From positions 496,001-560,000 of the forward strand of contig OY723301.1 in NCBI GenBank assembly GCA_963210315.1: a stretch of 64,000 bases of DNA, read 5' to 3'. This DNA is from Rhynchopus euleeides. Lineage: Eukaryota; Euglenozoa; Diplonemea; Diplonemida; Diplonemidae. The notes beneath the pieces were generated by a model. It did no database searches and was not told the DNA's origin. It saw nothing but the letters and a program-made list of their open reading frames with translations. A program made the translations under genes and the position numbers. The stretch's first letter is position 1, and each line of letters opens with the position of its first letter. Shown one piece after another: positions 23,183-33,560 of the stretch.

Positions 23183-23425
23183 AGTGATTTTCCCCCGTGG
23201 CGAAAAAATAAAATTTCGCAAAAAAAAAATCTCTGGAAAAATCGTCCGGCGAAAAAAGTTTTTTCGCCACGGGGGTTTTTGGTGGGAATTTTTCAGGGGG
23301 TCTGGGGAGAGGTCCTGGAGGAAAAAAAATCAGGCCCAGGAAAAAATGGGAGGGCCTGCTCTGTGAGCCCACCAAGCAGTCACAGATTGGCAGGACAAGA
23401 CCTGCAGAGGGTGGCTGCAAATAGC

Positions 23426-23658
23426 AGATGTTCACTACCGTGGCCTCCGGCGGCTGCGGGGCTCCGCCCCCCAGACCCCCCTTGTGAAACCCAGACCCAC
23501 AAGCCGTACAGCAACCCCAGGAATATGAAAACGCCCAAAATCTGTAGCCTCGACGGGACGGATGTTCACTACCGTGGCGTGGCCTCCGGCGGCTGGGGGG
23601 CTCCGCCCCCCAGACCCCCCCTGTCGCGTGTGCCTGTCTCGCAAGTCCTTGGGCGTAT
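23426..23658 (-). repeat. Dimeric GC-rich dispersed repeat, copy 2 (reversed)
   Basis: Two GGCTCCGCCCCCCAGACCCC units preceded by TGTTCACTACCGTGG, the reverse of the arrangement at 16988-17245. It is followed at 23681-23707 by a separate perfect 27-base hairpin (TCTCGGGCGCGC, GAA loop). Confidence 0.85.
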
Positions 23659-24953
23659 GCGACTGGCCATCTCCGCGTAGTCTCGGGCGCGCGAAGCGCG
23701 CCCGAGAAAAATTTTTCCGGGTGGGAAAATTTTTTTTCGCCGGCATTTTTGAGATTTTCAGCGGAGAGGAAAATCACTGCGAGGGCCCCCTTTGGAACAG
23801 AAAAAAATGGGAGCGCTCGGCTCTGGCTGAAGAACTGTGGTGGCAGCATTCCTTTTGTCCAAAGAAGAAAAGGCGATTTGTTCTGTGCGCCAACAATACC
23901 CGACACCGCGGGTAAAAATATCACTCTTTGACCCCCCTCTGTCCTTGAGAGGGTCGCATTTTTGTTGGCTAATACCATGTCACGCACGCAGAAACGGCTC
24001 GGCGGAGGTGTTGGGGGTGGGGTTGACGAGTTGTCGGGAGAACACGGACACATTTTTTTTTGAGCACAACACTTTTTCACTGGGACAGACCAGAGGGGAC
24101 ACAGCATGGCAGGGGGGTGCCATGGGTAGGGGTCGGGAGGACACCTCTGCCCCAGAACGAGTTGCATTGCAGTTCGGGGTAGCATGCTGGCACCGCGAAG
24201 TTTCCCCCTCCTCCGAGGAGGGTGATGCCAAGGCCCCTCGGGAGGGCAAACGGTGGCCTAGTCACGGGTTTTGACCAGGTGGTTGACCAGCCCAAAATTG
24301 ACCAGGCCCGACAGGCCTGGCCAAACCCCTGACTCGGCCACCGTGCACACAACGTCAGAACCGGGCCCCGCTACATCCCTGGCTCAGAGGGAAGGGTCGG
24401 GAGGGGTGGATATTCGGACAAAAGTGTGAAGAAAAGGGGCATTTTCTCCAGGGGGGGTGGTGGGAGTCATCCGGGTCTGAAGGTACAGTAGGGATGCTGC
24501 CCTCCCTTCACTCGATATGCAGGGGGTGGGAGGGTGGGAGGGGGGGTGGGGTGTGGGTGTTAACCTCTTAGGGGTTTGGCGAAAAACCCCCAAGATCATC
24601 TGTCACGTTTTGTGTATGTTTGAATTGGGGGTATGGAAAAGTCGGTGAAAAAAAATGAGAAAAAATGAGAAAAAATCGGCCGAAATTTGCTGTTTTTCGC
24701 TTAAAAAAGAGTGTGGGGAGTTGGGTCCAGTTTAGCAAAGTGAGCTTATTTTTCGAAAATTGAAAAATTGGGGACACCAAAAGTCCCCAAACAAGTCTTC
24801 GACTTGGCGCGCAGAGTGATTTTCTTTTTGGTCTGGCTGACGCCCAAAAAAAGTCAAATTTGGGTACTTCTTGGGTACTTTTTGGGTCACCGAAAAAGGG
24901 GGGGGGGGGGGTGTCAAAACTTATTTTCTTGGGTGGGAAAATTCGACCTCCCA
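23659..24953. other. Gene-free stretch
   Basis: AT-rich AAAATTTTTT pieces, a short TGAGAAAAAA tandem repeat at 24655-24678 and a G-rich patch at 24528-24558. The 24713-24741 phrase also occurs at 15794. No gene is recognised. Confidence 0.5.
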
Positions 24954-26933
24954 GAATCGTGATTTTCTTCCCCCATTGTACTTTTTGGACTCCGCGCGGA
25001 TCGTAGTGGGGTCATTTTTGTGGTCTAGGTGACAAACTTCACCCGTGAAATGCGGGTCTGGTTCAGGCAGTTGTGCCTGTGAATGCTGGGAGGAGAGGAG
25101 TGGGAGATCAGTTCAGGGGCACTTTGCTGGTTGAGGGTTACAACAAAAAGGGACCTGCAGGCAGGAAGTGAGGGGCTGACTTACTCCAGCCTCTGGACCG
25201 TCTACGCTCTACTCTCCTTCTTCAACCTCTGAAATCTCGATGTGTTCCGTATCGTGGTCCTGAAGCTTCGCGAGTAACTCTTCCTGACTCCACTCTGGGC
25301 GGACTACGAGTTCCCTCGCCTCCGCATATTCCCTCAGTTCCGACAGAGTAAAACACCGGTCCATACTCTCAATGAGTTCAAGAATAGCGGGTTTGTTTTT
25401 ACTCTGGCAGTTGAGGATCCCGCATGCCAGGGCTTGCTGCACCAACACCCCCTTTAACCACGACACATCACAGTGGAATACAATGCAAATACTGTCAATC
25501 AAGGCAGTCCGCTTGCGCTTGCGTTCAGATGCGTTATTGTCTGCGATCCTCGCGACTTCGAGTTCCGCAAGTCGCAGCTTGCCAATACGGAGCTTCCTCT
25601 CCTGCACCGCCTCCAGCTTTCCCCCCAGAGAAGTGATCTGGGCCTCTGTGACACCTGGAGAGGTGCCATCAACCCAATGCTGCATGCAACAGAGCTTGGC
25701 GCGGAGGACACCATCCCGGATAGCGACCCCCCCATTCATCATCAACACCCTCCGCATCCTGCCGCAGACCCCTTCCAGGACCGCAGGTCCCAGTGCGCCT
25801 GTTCTCTCTGCAGCCATCCCTTCCGTGGACTGGGAGTATCTCTTGTACTCGGAGTAGCAACCGGAAGCAAAACGGTGGATGGATGTGCGGAGAAACTTCT
25901 CAGCGTCGGCCTTGTCCACCTTGGGGCAGAGGGTCGAACCCTTCGAGATGCCCTGGGCACCATAGTATTTGGCGACACCAGATTCAGCGAGAAGAGTGGG
26001 GACAACCTCGTTCAACTGTTCCTCTGACACCTGTGCGGCGAGGAGATAGTCAAAATTTACAGTGCAAGCAATTGTACATGCGTTTTCCATAGTCATCGCC
26101 AGTTCCTCGGTAACACTGCCCTTCAGTGTGCACGTTGCAGACTCGAACGAGAGGCACAGGGACTGGCCGAAGCAGTCTTCCTGGTGATCTCTCCAGCTCT
26201 GGAGCCAGTGGAGGTACCCGTCCTCTGCATTCGCCTCCGCTTGCCACAAGCGCCAGGCGAGGAAGCGGAACAACTCCGAGGAGAACCCGAGCTGGCAAGT
26301 GTCACTTGCCTGGGCCTCGCTCTTCGAGAACCGTGACACAAACAGAATGCAGGGGTACACGAGGTGCGCGAAGCAGATTCCCATCCTCCGCACAGTCTCG
26401 CGGTCCCTCCAACGAGCTGCGAGAGGGACCAACAGGCGGCCACAGTGGTGCAGAAGCGGCCGTTCGAAGCTTTTTGCCACAGTAGCCCAGACACCTTGAT
26501 TACATGCGGACATTCTCTCGCGAGGAATGCGGCGAAGGCAGGGTCATGTGCCGCATAGTTGGCGGCTGCACACACGGACTTCGTCTTCACTGCACTGGAA
26601 TCCATCAGGTCGCAGGTGCAGGTGGCAGTGCAGGTCGCAAGCCGACACACTGTCCTGTTGGCCACATGTGGCAGAGGCGAGAGAGCCGTGTACTACGGCA
26701 TGCTCGAACAACAGGATTGGCGGTACAGCATAGGCTGGCGGGACAGTAGGGATGGCAGGACGGTATAGGCTGGCGGGCAGTGTGAGGTCGCCACCCGGCA
26801 GGCAGCTCGCCGCCCCACCCCAGCCACCCACCCACCCAGCGGGACCCCCCTCACAAATTTTCCATAACCCCGTTCTTTTGAACGTTTGGGATCTGTGCGG
26901 ATCGTGGTGGGGTCATTTTGGCCATGGGGTGCC
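24954..26933. repeat. ~190-bp repeat copy split by an insertion
   Basis: 24954-25066 matches the first part of the ~190-bp repeat (through GTCTGGTTCAGG) and 26806-26933 matches the rest (from CACCCAGCGGGACCCCC through GGCCATGGGGTGCC). The interval 25067-26805 (~1.74 kb) is absent from the tandem units at 7029-7872, so it was inserted. Confidence 0.8.
25209..26513 (-). CDS. Unknown protein with SAP-like C-terminus, carried by an insertion
   Basis: An intact 434-codon frame lies inside the ~1.74-kb segment that interrupts the ~190-bp repeat, so it probably belongs to a mobile element. I recognise no transposase motif. Residues ~285-325 are rich in Lys/Arg/Glu helix (KLEAVQERKLRIGKLRLAEL), then a basic stretch ASERKRKRTA. 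The last 50 residues (FTLSELREYAEARELVV, then EELLAKL) resemble a SAP DNA-binding helix pair, ending in an acidic tail. A further protein-like stretch (DSSAVKTKSVCAAANYAAHD) overlaps the start in another frame at 26510-26610, so the gene may begin upstream through an intron or frame change. The ATG at 26513 is simply the first in frame. Confidence 0.6.
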   Translation of the reverse strand: MSACNQGVWATVAKSFERPLLHHCGRLLVPLAARWRDRETVRRMGICFAHLVYPCILFVSRFSKSEAQASDTCQLGFSSELFRFLAWRLWQAEANAEDGYLHWLQSWRDHQEDCFGQSLCLSFESATCTLKGSVTEELAMTMENACTIACTVNFDYLLAAQVSEEQLNEVVPTLLAESGVAKYYGAQGISKGSTLCPKVDKADAEKFLRTSIHRFASGCYSEYKRYSQSTEGMAAERTGALGPAVLEGVCGRMRRVLMMNGGVAIRDGVLRAKLCCMQHWVDGTSPGVTEAQITSLGGKLEAVQERKLRIGKLRLAELEVARIADNNASERKRKRTALIDSICIVFHCDVSWLKGVLVQQALACGILNCQSKNKPAILELIESMDRCFTLSELREYAEARELVVRPEWSQEELLAKLQDHDTEHIEISEVEEGE

Positions 26934-27862
26934 TCTGACCACAAATCCAGACTGAAACCGGCAGAAAATAAGTTTTGACACCCCCCCTAAAAAAAGCCAA
27001 ATTTGGGTACTTCTTATGGTGTTGCTGAAAGGCCCAAATTGCGTAGTTCGTGCGTAGTTTTGCGTAGTTTGTGCGTACATTGTGCATAAGCAATAATGCC
27101 ACTTTTTTATTCTCTCCTGTGGGAAACACGCTACCTCCAATACAGAGCCCAGACCAGGGTTCTGAGTTGGTACCGTACTAGGTACTACCACCCGGTACCA
27201 CCCCCAACATTGGAAATCCAGACTTGGGTCCCAGCCCAAAAATTTTCAGAAATTAGGAATTTCCGGATGAATTCCAGCCAGCAGTGTGGTCATTTTGCTC
27301 TGGGAGATGAGTTTTTGGCCACTCAAATTTTTTTCAGTCCTCACGACGAAATACCACAAGCAAATATGACCGACTCAAAATCTGAAAAAATGAAAAATCC
27401 GAAAAATTATTTTCTCGAAAAAAGTGGGTTCGTGGGTTTCGTTTTTCCCCACAACCCCGAAAAAAAAATTTGGAATTTTTTTCAGATTTTGGACTTTTTT
27501 CAGCAAACTGATTTTTTTTGGTTTTACTTTTTGGGGTGGTCCATATTTACGTTGGGAAACCTGAAAAATTCTCGAGTGGCCAAAAACTCATCTCCCAGAG
27601 CAAAATGACCCCACCACGGTTCGGAAAAATTCCGGAAATGCTAAATTCGCGAAACCAAAAATCGCGATTTTGTGGTACCAGGTGGTACCGGGTGGTACTA
27701 CCTAGTACGGTACTAAATCAGATCACTGCCCAGACTGCACCAACACTACCACCGGCCACGTCCCAGACCTTGTGGTGCCCATTTCCTGATGTAGGGGGCC
27801 TCCATGTGGCCCAAATATCCACCCAGGCCCTCTGGTTTGCAGGAAGTCATCCTTCTGACTGC
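26934..27862. other. Gene-free stretch with a fold-back repeat
   Basis: Apart from the fold-back element at 27167-27714 it holds short tandem TGCGTAGTT pieces (27037-27075) and AT-rich AAAAATTTTT patches. No gene is recognised. Confidence 0.5.
27167..27714. mobile_element. ~550-bp fold-back element with GGTACC-rich ends
   Basis: Outer arms carry TTGGTACCGTACTAGGTACT and its inverse. Inner arms (about 27280-27330 and 27573-27625) share GGTCATTTTGCTCTGGGAGA, then GAGTTTTTGGCCACTC, in inverse orientation. The centre is AT-rich (GAAAAA/TTTTTC). Non-coding. Confidence 0.75.
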
Positions 27863-28094
27863 TGCACGGTGGACTCCAGCGGGGGTAGGGTAACCCTTTT
27901 CGGGAGTCTCAACTAGGGGGAGTCTATACTCCCGCTAGGGGGAGTCTGACTCCCCCTAGCGGGAGTCTTTTCACCTATTTTCACTCATTTTTCCCATGAT
28001 ACCTATGCAATGTGGCACTCGTCACTGAAGTACAGCCACACCAAACGAAACGGACGTTTCCACCCATCCCAGCTCGCAGACCTGATTCACAAAA

Positions 28095-28475
28095 ATGGGG
28101 AAGACGACAACGAAGCCGGCAGCGAAGCCGGCGGCAAAGTCGATTAAGAAGAAGAAGAGCGCAGAGAGTCCCGAGGCTGCGGAGGCGACGAACATTGTGC
28201 ATGATTTTTGCACGGCCTTCCCTGTTAAAAAAGGGGGCAGTGTGCTGACACTGGGATCCATTAGAAGGCTCCTAGCAACGGTGTTGAGCAAGGAGCTCCA
28301 CAAGCACAGCACCCAGGTGGCCAACGCAATCATCGCCATGTCTTCCCTGACATGGATAAGTTCGCTGTCAGGGAAGTCGCAACGATGCGGAAGGAGGGCG
28401 CTCTCCGTCATATACAAGGTGGAGGCGAAGTATGGCAAGGTGCAGGATACAAACGTGTCGTCGGGGGCAGCCTGA
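28095..28475 (+). CDS. Small Lys/Ala-rich basic protein, possibly histone-like
   Basis: 126 codons inside the 2.3-kb inverted-repeat element. Residues 1-25 are a Lys/Ala/Pro tail (GKTTTKPAAKPAAKSIKKKK) like a histone tail. Residues ~50-80 (LTLGSIRRLLATVLSKEL then HKHSTQVANAI) resemble the end of the H2B fold, where the human sequence is [20 protein letters not shown]. The region between is too short for a complete histone fold. From about residue 85 a different frame (28352-28648) looks equally protein-like, so the 3' part may be shifted. It is a DNA-packaging-like protein at best; the resemblance is weak. Confidence 0.4.
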   Translation: MGKTTTKPAAKPAAKSIKKKKSAESPEAAEATNIVHDFCTAFPVKKGGSVLTLGSIRRLLATVLSKELHKHSTQVANAIIAMSSLTWISSLSGKSQRCGRRALSVIYKVEAKYGKVQDTNVSSGAA

Positions 28476-28740
28476 AGCCGCGAATGATCGCGACACGGGC
28501 GAACGGCTTGGCACCGTGGGTCTGGATAGATGCTGGAGTTCGGCCGGGTGAAACCGGAAGTCGCAGCAAAATTTGCCCCCCCAGATTTCTTCCTCAAACC
28601 CACCCGTGGGCTGATCCGGCCTTGCACGGTGGACTCCAGCGGGGGTAGGGTACCACTACCGGGTTTAACCCTTTTCGGGAGTCTCAACTAGGGGGAGTCC
28701 AACTCCCGCTAGCGGGAGTATAGATCAGCAGTGGGCAACA

Positions 28741-29872
28741 ATGAGGCGATGCGGGGGGCGAGGGCACCGATGCTCACTGTGCGACATCCCAGAAGAACGC
28801 TGGTATCAACAGGTGCATCGATACCCGCACCTGACTCTCTCTGAGATGAAAGAGGCTGGCTACCCCTCCCTCTTGGCAGGTGTGCTTCCCAATGCCCGCT
28901 ACGTCACCCCAGCACTCCATGACTGCAAGGGGCTCGCCATGCGGCTGATCAGGGTACTGGATGAGACAACAAAAAAATATTCGACAAGACCTGTACAAAC
29001 CTTGCACTGAATGTGTCGCAGCATGGGACAGGTGCTCAGTTCCGGAAGGTCGTGCTTGCCTGTCACAGGACACACCTACAAGGGCTTGTTCCGCTACCTC
29101 TTTGTCTCCCTTGCAGACCTCATGCATTTCCGGTATGCAGACATCCCCTGGCGCTTCTGGGGATGCAAGGATGAGTCAGCCCGGATTCCCTTCTTGCGTG
29201 CTCGGATCTCAGGGCATATATTTCACTGGTTGATGGAGCATGCCGAAAAGGGATCAACGCGCAATGCCTACGTACACAGTCTCCATCATTGGTGGGCTCC
29301 AGAAGATGCAGTGCCTCTGCAGAACAACGACGAATGAAGCAGAGAACGGACATCGCAAGAAAGATGCCGTTACAATCGCCAGCTCCGCAACTTACGAGAG
29401 AGATCTTGCGATGGCAGAAGAGAAGCGGCGCGCATCGGGCATGCCTTGGAAGGTTGCGCACCTGTCGCAGGACGGGATCCTCGGGTATAGAGAAGTCATT
29501 CTGTGTCCGTGTCTGCACACCCGACACGCTCATAGATTGGCTGTGTATGTTCTTTGCACACAGTTGACACAGCTGCAGAAGGGGTTTGTGCACTGCAACA
29601 CACAGGACTTCGTTGAACCCATCAGCGCGCCCTACTTCCTGTTCCGGTTCCCCGAAGGACACCGCAAATTATCGCTCTGCTTGTGCAAAATGCCAATCCC
29701 GCTGGGGGCGACTTTCACACCATTCGTGTCATCCGAGGCGACTTTGAGCACGCTTGACCAACGCGCACAGCAGGAGGGGGATGACAGTTCTGACGAAGAA
29801 GATGAGGCCTGCAGGATGGCTTGTCTTGCCCAAGGTGTAACACAACTACGACAGGCGATGGCCGCACTTTGA
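28741..29872 (+). pseudogene. Broken coding region of the 2.3-kb element, unknown
   Basis: Protein-like stretches follow one another. 28741-29010 has an early C-x2-C (RCSLCDIP) and LHDCKGLAMRLIRVLDET. It is followed in the same frame, after a TGA at 29008, by 29011-29337 (TGHTYKGLFRYLFVSLADLM). From about 29330 the frame at 29240-29872 is convincing and ends in an acidic DSSDEEDEA and a terminal helix. At least one stop and one frame change therefore interrupt it. It is the best candidate for the element's transposase, but I see no DDE, HUH or recombinase signature. Confidence 0.45.
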
Positions 29873-30190
29873 CACCTCAAATTCTAACCGCTCACCTCCG
29901 CAGGTGCAGCCGCTACCAGGAGGATAGGTAGGTAGTCCAGAGTCCGGGGAAACTGACAGAAGCAAAACAAGCCCCTCCCCATCCCTCTTCCACCATGATT
30001 TTACCCCCCACGCCAGTAGACTGTAACTATATCATGGGAAAAATGGATGAAAATAGGTGAAAAGACTCCCGCTAGGGGGAGTCAGACTCCCCCTAGCGGG
30101 AGTATAGACTCCCGCTAGCGGGAGTCTTTGACACCCGCTCAGACTCCCGCTCCCAGACTCCCGCTAGGGCCGCTGGAGTCCACCGTGTGC

Positions 30191-30599
30191 GGAAGGACCT
30201 GTCTCTGGAGGCCCTAGGAGCCTGGCTCGAGACTCACCAAACTAGGTTGTCCGAAGTCTCGAACGTCGGAAGACACATCAGTCAGCCCTCGCCCAGCTGC
30301 AGCGTTTGTTTGTCTGTACCTGGGACAGGGGTTTTTCTAGGATTCAGATTTTTCGAAACGGGGGGGGCCAGTCGTGTTTTTTGCCTCGAAAAAAATTTTC
30401 ACCGTGGGGAGAACGCTCGGGTGCTTCGCGCCCTCGCTGCCAACGTGACCCCCAGCAGTCGCACCCGGCTGTTGCGACATGTGTCCTTGTGTCGTCACAT
30501 CCCCATTCCTGGAGTCATGTACCGAATGGTTCCTCCCACGGTTCCTCTCCCGCTCGCGCCATCCTCAGGTATACCCCCTGATTTGCCACAGCCAGAAGC
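30191..30599. other. Gene-free stretch
   Basis: Mixed sequence without a recognisable gene or repeat. Confidence 0.4.
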
Positions 30600-30845
30600 G
30601 CAAGGACTTGGTTACTAGACGGGCACACGCTAGCCGGGGGTCTGGGGGGCAGAGCCCCCCAGCCGCCGGAGGCCACGGTAGTGAACATCTGTTCATTGTG
30701 GGCGTAGATTCTGTGCGTCCTGAGGCTACTGGAGTGGTTGAATTCTGATGGGAATCGAGTGACTTGAGTACGAGACACACGCCACAAGGGGGGTCTGGGG
30801 GGCGGAGCCCCCCAGCCGCCGGAGGCCGTGGTAGTGAACGTCTGG
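30600..30845 (+). repeat. Dimeric GC-rich dispersed repeat, copy 3
   Basis: Same order as 16988-17245: AGGACTTGGT, a GGGCACACGC phrase, a GGGGGGC(A/G)GAGCCCCCC hairpin, GTGAACATCTGTTC, a linker with CTACTGGAGTGGTTG, then a second hairpin unit. Confidence 0.88.
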
Positions 30846-30864
30846 CTCTTGGCTGGACTCATCC

Positions 30865-32085
30865 TCATCCCCCACTAGAAACACGCCTGCCTGTGGTCAC
30901 GGAAAATGTGAAAAAACTGACCCAAAAACTGACCCCCCCCGGGGGGGGGTCAGAATTTTCGGGAAAATCTCGGGGGGGGTCATTGACCCCCCCCGACCCC
31001 AAAGCGATCACTCTGGTGCGCTGCGTCTCTTGGCCCTTCTTCAACCGCGGGGGGTCGACGCGAATCAGCGGGTGTGGTCCGCCCGACACCACCACAATCA
31101 CCGTGTCCCATGCCCCGGCCGCGAGGTGCAGAGCGAGGTGGTCTCCCCGCGCCGTCTTCGCCAGCCCATCGCGGTAACGCTCTGCCTGGCCAGCCGACTT
31201 CAGCAGCCTGGACAGCTGGGGCTTCACAGACTCCGACCCTGCCCTCGCTGCCAGCTCTTGCCGCATGCGGGCGATGTCCAGGGGCCCTGGGTGGGTGGGT
31301 CCGTGGAGGGCCACGAAGAGACAGTCCCTGGTCGCCGCGTTGGGGCATCTCTTGGCTCCGTACCCTTCCAACAACTCGTCCACACCGCCCCAGGCATCCT
31401 CATCGACCATGTCGTGGTCGCCCCCCTGCATTGCCCGTGGGCCCAGCACCACACCCTCCTTGCTTCCCGTCACTCCCTCCGCCAGCAGCATGTGGGCGTG
31501 TGCATCCTTCCGCAAGACGCGCCACATGTCTCGGACGACCAGCTCTGTCGCCTCAGCCTCCCAAACACCCCCCGCGCTGCGAGCCGCCCATCCCGCCGAC
31601 ATGCCCGCCGCGAGGGCAAGCGTCCCGATCACCGCCCACGGCGCGCCCCCGCTGGGGGCCCCGATCAGCAGCAGGAGCATGGCCCACCAACCCCTGTCGC
31701 TGCACCATGCTCGTAGGCTGTTCGCCTGCAGCTCCAGCCTCAGCGCAGCTCGCCCTCGTTCGATGCGAAGACGAGACCGACACACAGTGGAAGGCACCAG
31801 GGGGTCCAGGTGACGGCGGCGGCTGACCCATCGACTGCACCGTCGGGCCGGCCATGTCCACCTGCGCGCCACTACCCGTCTCCGTCTGAGGCACCCCCGC
31901 CATGCAAAGCCTGCCGTCAGCACCCACAGAGCGACGCACAATCCCGCCAGCCCCTGTGTGGCCACCACCGTCGCTTGGGGCGCCGCCTCCTCGAACCATC
32001 CGGCGCACCCCTTTTTTTCGATTTTTTTTGGTTGGGGTGGCCACCAGTCCAGGCTGCTGCCCCAGGGTGGCCGGATTTTCGACAT
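30865..32085 (-). CDS. Membrane-associated OTU-like cysteine protease candidate
   Basis: Open frame of 406 codons. Residues ~250-345 resemble an OTU deubiquitinase: TRDCLFVAL (catalytic Cys255; family pattern D-x-x-C-L-F-x-x-L), a helix beginning RMRQELAARAGSE, GDHLALHLAAGAWDTVIVVV, then GGPHPLIRVD, whose His338 could be the catalytic His. Two hydrophobic segments (about 40-62 and 133-165) precede it, so the protein may sit in a membrane. The frame starts 7 bases inside the inverted repeat of the neighbouring fold-back element, and its tail runs into G/C-rich low-complexity DNA. Both termini are therefore uncertain, and the first ~25 residues are probably not genuine. OTU domains are known cargo of several eukaryotic transposons, so this may be element-borne. 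Confidence 0.55.
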   Translation of the reverse strand: MSKIRPPWGSSLDWWPPQPKKIEKKGCAGWFEEAAPQATVVATQGLAGLCVALWVLTAGFAWRGCLRRRRVVARRWTWPARRCSRWVSRRRHLDPLVPSTVCRSRLRIERGRAALRLELQANSLRAWCSDRGWWAMLLLLIGAPSGGAPWAVIGTLALAAGMSAGWAARSAGGVWEAEATELVVRDMWRVLRKDAHAHMLLAEGVTGSKEGVVLGPRAMQGGDHDMVDEDAWGGVDELLEGYGAKRCPNAATRDCLFVALHGPTHPGPLDIARMRQELAARAGSESVKPQLSRLLKSAGQAERYRDGLAKTARGDHLALHLAAGAWDTVIVVVSGGPHPLIRVDPPRLKKGQETQRTRVIALGSGGVNDPPRDFPENSDPPPGGVSFWVSFFTFSVTTGRRVSSGG

Positions 32086-33012
32086 GGGTAAATTTTTTTG
32101 CCCCCCCCCCCCCTAATTTTCACGAGAAATTTTTCCGGGGCTGGGCACGAGTTCCAGCTGACCTTCGGTACCAAAACCCAAAAAATACAGCAGCAGTCTC
32201 TCGAGTCTTCCTTTCAGATGATTTTTGCATTGATCGCTTCCACCCTTTTTTTTTTCTCGCTGGCGCTAGTGATGTCGGCTGGCAGAAAAAACACACACAA
32301 AAAACCCCCCCCCCGCGTGTCGAGTGACCTTACCTGTCTGAAGTACAGAAAATGTGTCGGGTTGGGTGGAGCATACACACACACATACACATATGTTCAC
32401 ACAACACAGGGCAAACCGCACAAACGTGTTCACACATCCGGCATCCTATGCGAAATACCCGCCGCTCCCCGGGAGCTGTTGCGGGAACCATCTGCTCTTC
32501 CGACCCACCGAGACTCTTGCCGTATTTTCTCTACCACACGGGGTGTGTTTTACCAAAAAAATTGTCGTGGGCCCTACCTTGTCATCAGGACACCTTCCAC
32601 ACCCAGCAGGGCACTTTTTTCATCATTTTTTCGACAGATATTGGCCTGAAATGGCCCGCAGGGGCCAACCCTGGAAGAAGGTGTCTTTTCCTGGTTTTCA
32701 CCAGTTTTGCCCATCTTCTGCTCATTTTATGGGCCCGAAACCGGTTCCGGTGGGTCCACAGGACTCCTGTGGACCGATTTCTCCTCCTCGGGGTCAAGAA
32801 TGCATCTCGGAAGGCGAGAAAACTGCAAAAACTCACCTGTTTCACCCCTCCTGCAGCGAAGGCCCCAGTATTGCAAGTATTAGAACAGGGGGGAGGAAGA
32901 AAGGGAAGAAGGACCCACCCCGACCGGATCAGTTCTGTGGGTCCCTGGATAATCCCACAGGCTCCGCAAAGCGCCCTATCACTTCACAGCTACAACCGCT
33001 CTGATGAATTTC

Positions 33013-33150
33013 CTTTTGTTTGTTGCGTTGACGCTTCTACACACAAAACCCTGAACTGATCACACCCTGAGCCTGATGAAGGGTGGGGTTAGTGTATAGA
33101 GTACGTTTGGTTGCAGCTGTGGTGGGGCGCTTTCCGCTCACACGAGTGTG
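33013..33150 (+). repeat. Dispersed ~130-bp repeat family, copy 2
   Basis: Shares GTTGACGCTTC-x-ACACACAAAACC, TGATG, TAGAGTACGTTTGG and CTCACACGAGTGTG with 53716-53840 in the same order. The 3' half is also at 17787-17880. Function unknown. Confidence 0.7.
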
Positions 33151-33209
33151 CTTAAAAACTCCCTTCACCCCCTCGCTCCATTCGAATTCGCCCTCACCTT
33201 CTGCACACA

Positions 33210-33560
33210 ATGTCCGTTGTGTGGCCCTCCGTCACAAGGCTCAACATCCACCTCGAGGGGCAAGAGCGGGTCTTCTTCGATAACGCTGCACATGAGGCTG
33301 TTTTGCATTTCCCCCCCGGTGCTGAGAAGAATACAATGAAACAATCACCAAAAGGGATGTGTAAGCCGGGTCAGCACGGGCGGTTCACCTTCGATGGGAT
33401 GACGAGTCTCAGGTACCCCGAAGTGCCGGAGTTCTTTGCGTTCAACCGCCAGACAAACACGTGGGCTCTGAGACAGGGTGTCGTCTGGGAAATGATGATG
33501 GTCACTCTCTGGAAATTGGCTGTGCAGCAGGGAGGCAGATTGCCACTGGGAAACTGCTAG
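33210..33560 (+). pseudogene. Helitron Rep-helicase protein fragment
   Basis: The 116-residue frame contains SVVWPSVTRLNIHLEGQERV followed by FFDN, and further on PEVPEFFAFNRQTNTWALRQ. This corresponds to the linker just before the PIF1-type helicase of eukaryotic Helitrons, where the usual forms are VxRLPVHLPGQQxVxF and a EFPxxYVWxxxxxxWxxR segment. The HUH Rep domain and the helicase motifs themselves are absent, so it is a fragment caught in the fold-back element. Confidence 0.7.

Larger units (their letters stand above)
27863..30190 (+). mobile_element. 2.3-kb inverted-repeat element with ACTCCCGCTAGCGGGAGT palindromes
   Basis: Left end (27864-28005) and right end (30035-30190) are inverse copies. 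They begin with a CACGGTGGACTCCAGCG-type sequence and are packed with the palindrome ACTCCCGCTAGCGGGAGT and its variant ACTCCCCCTAG. A direct copy of the left end recurs inside at 28624-28722, so this may be one element with a duplicated end or two nested ones. It carries a basic-protein gene (28095-28475) and a broken longer coding region (28741-29872), both plus strand. The family is not recognised. Confidence 0.75.
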
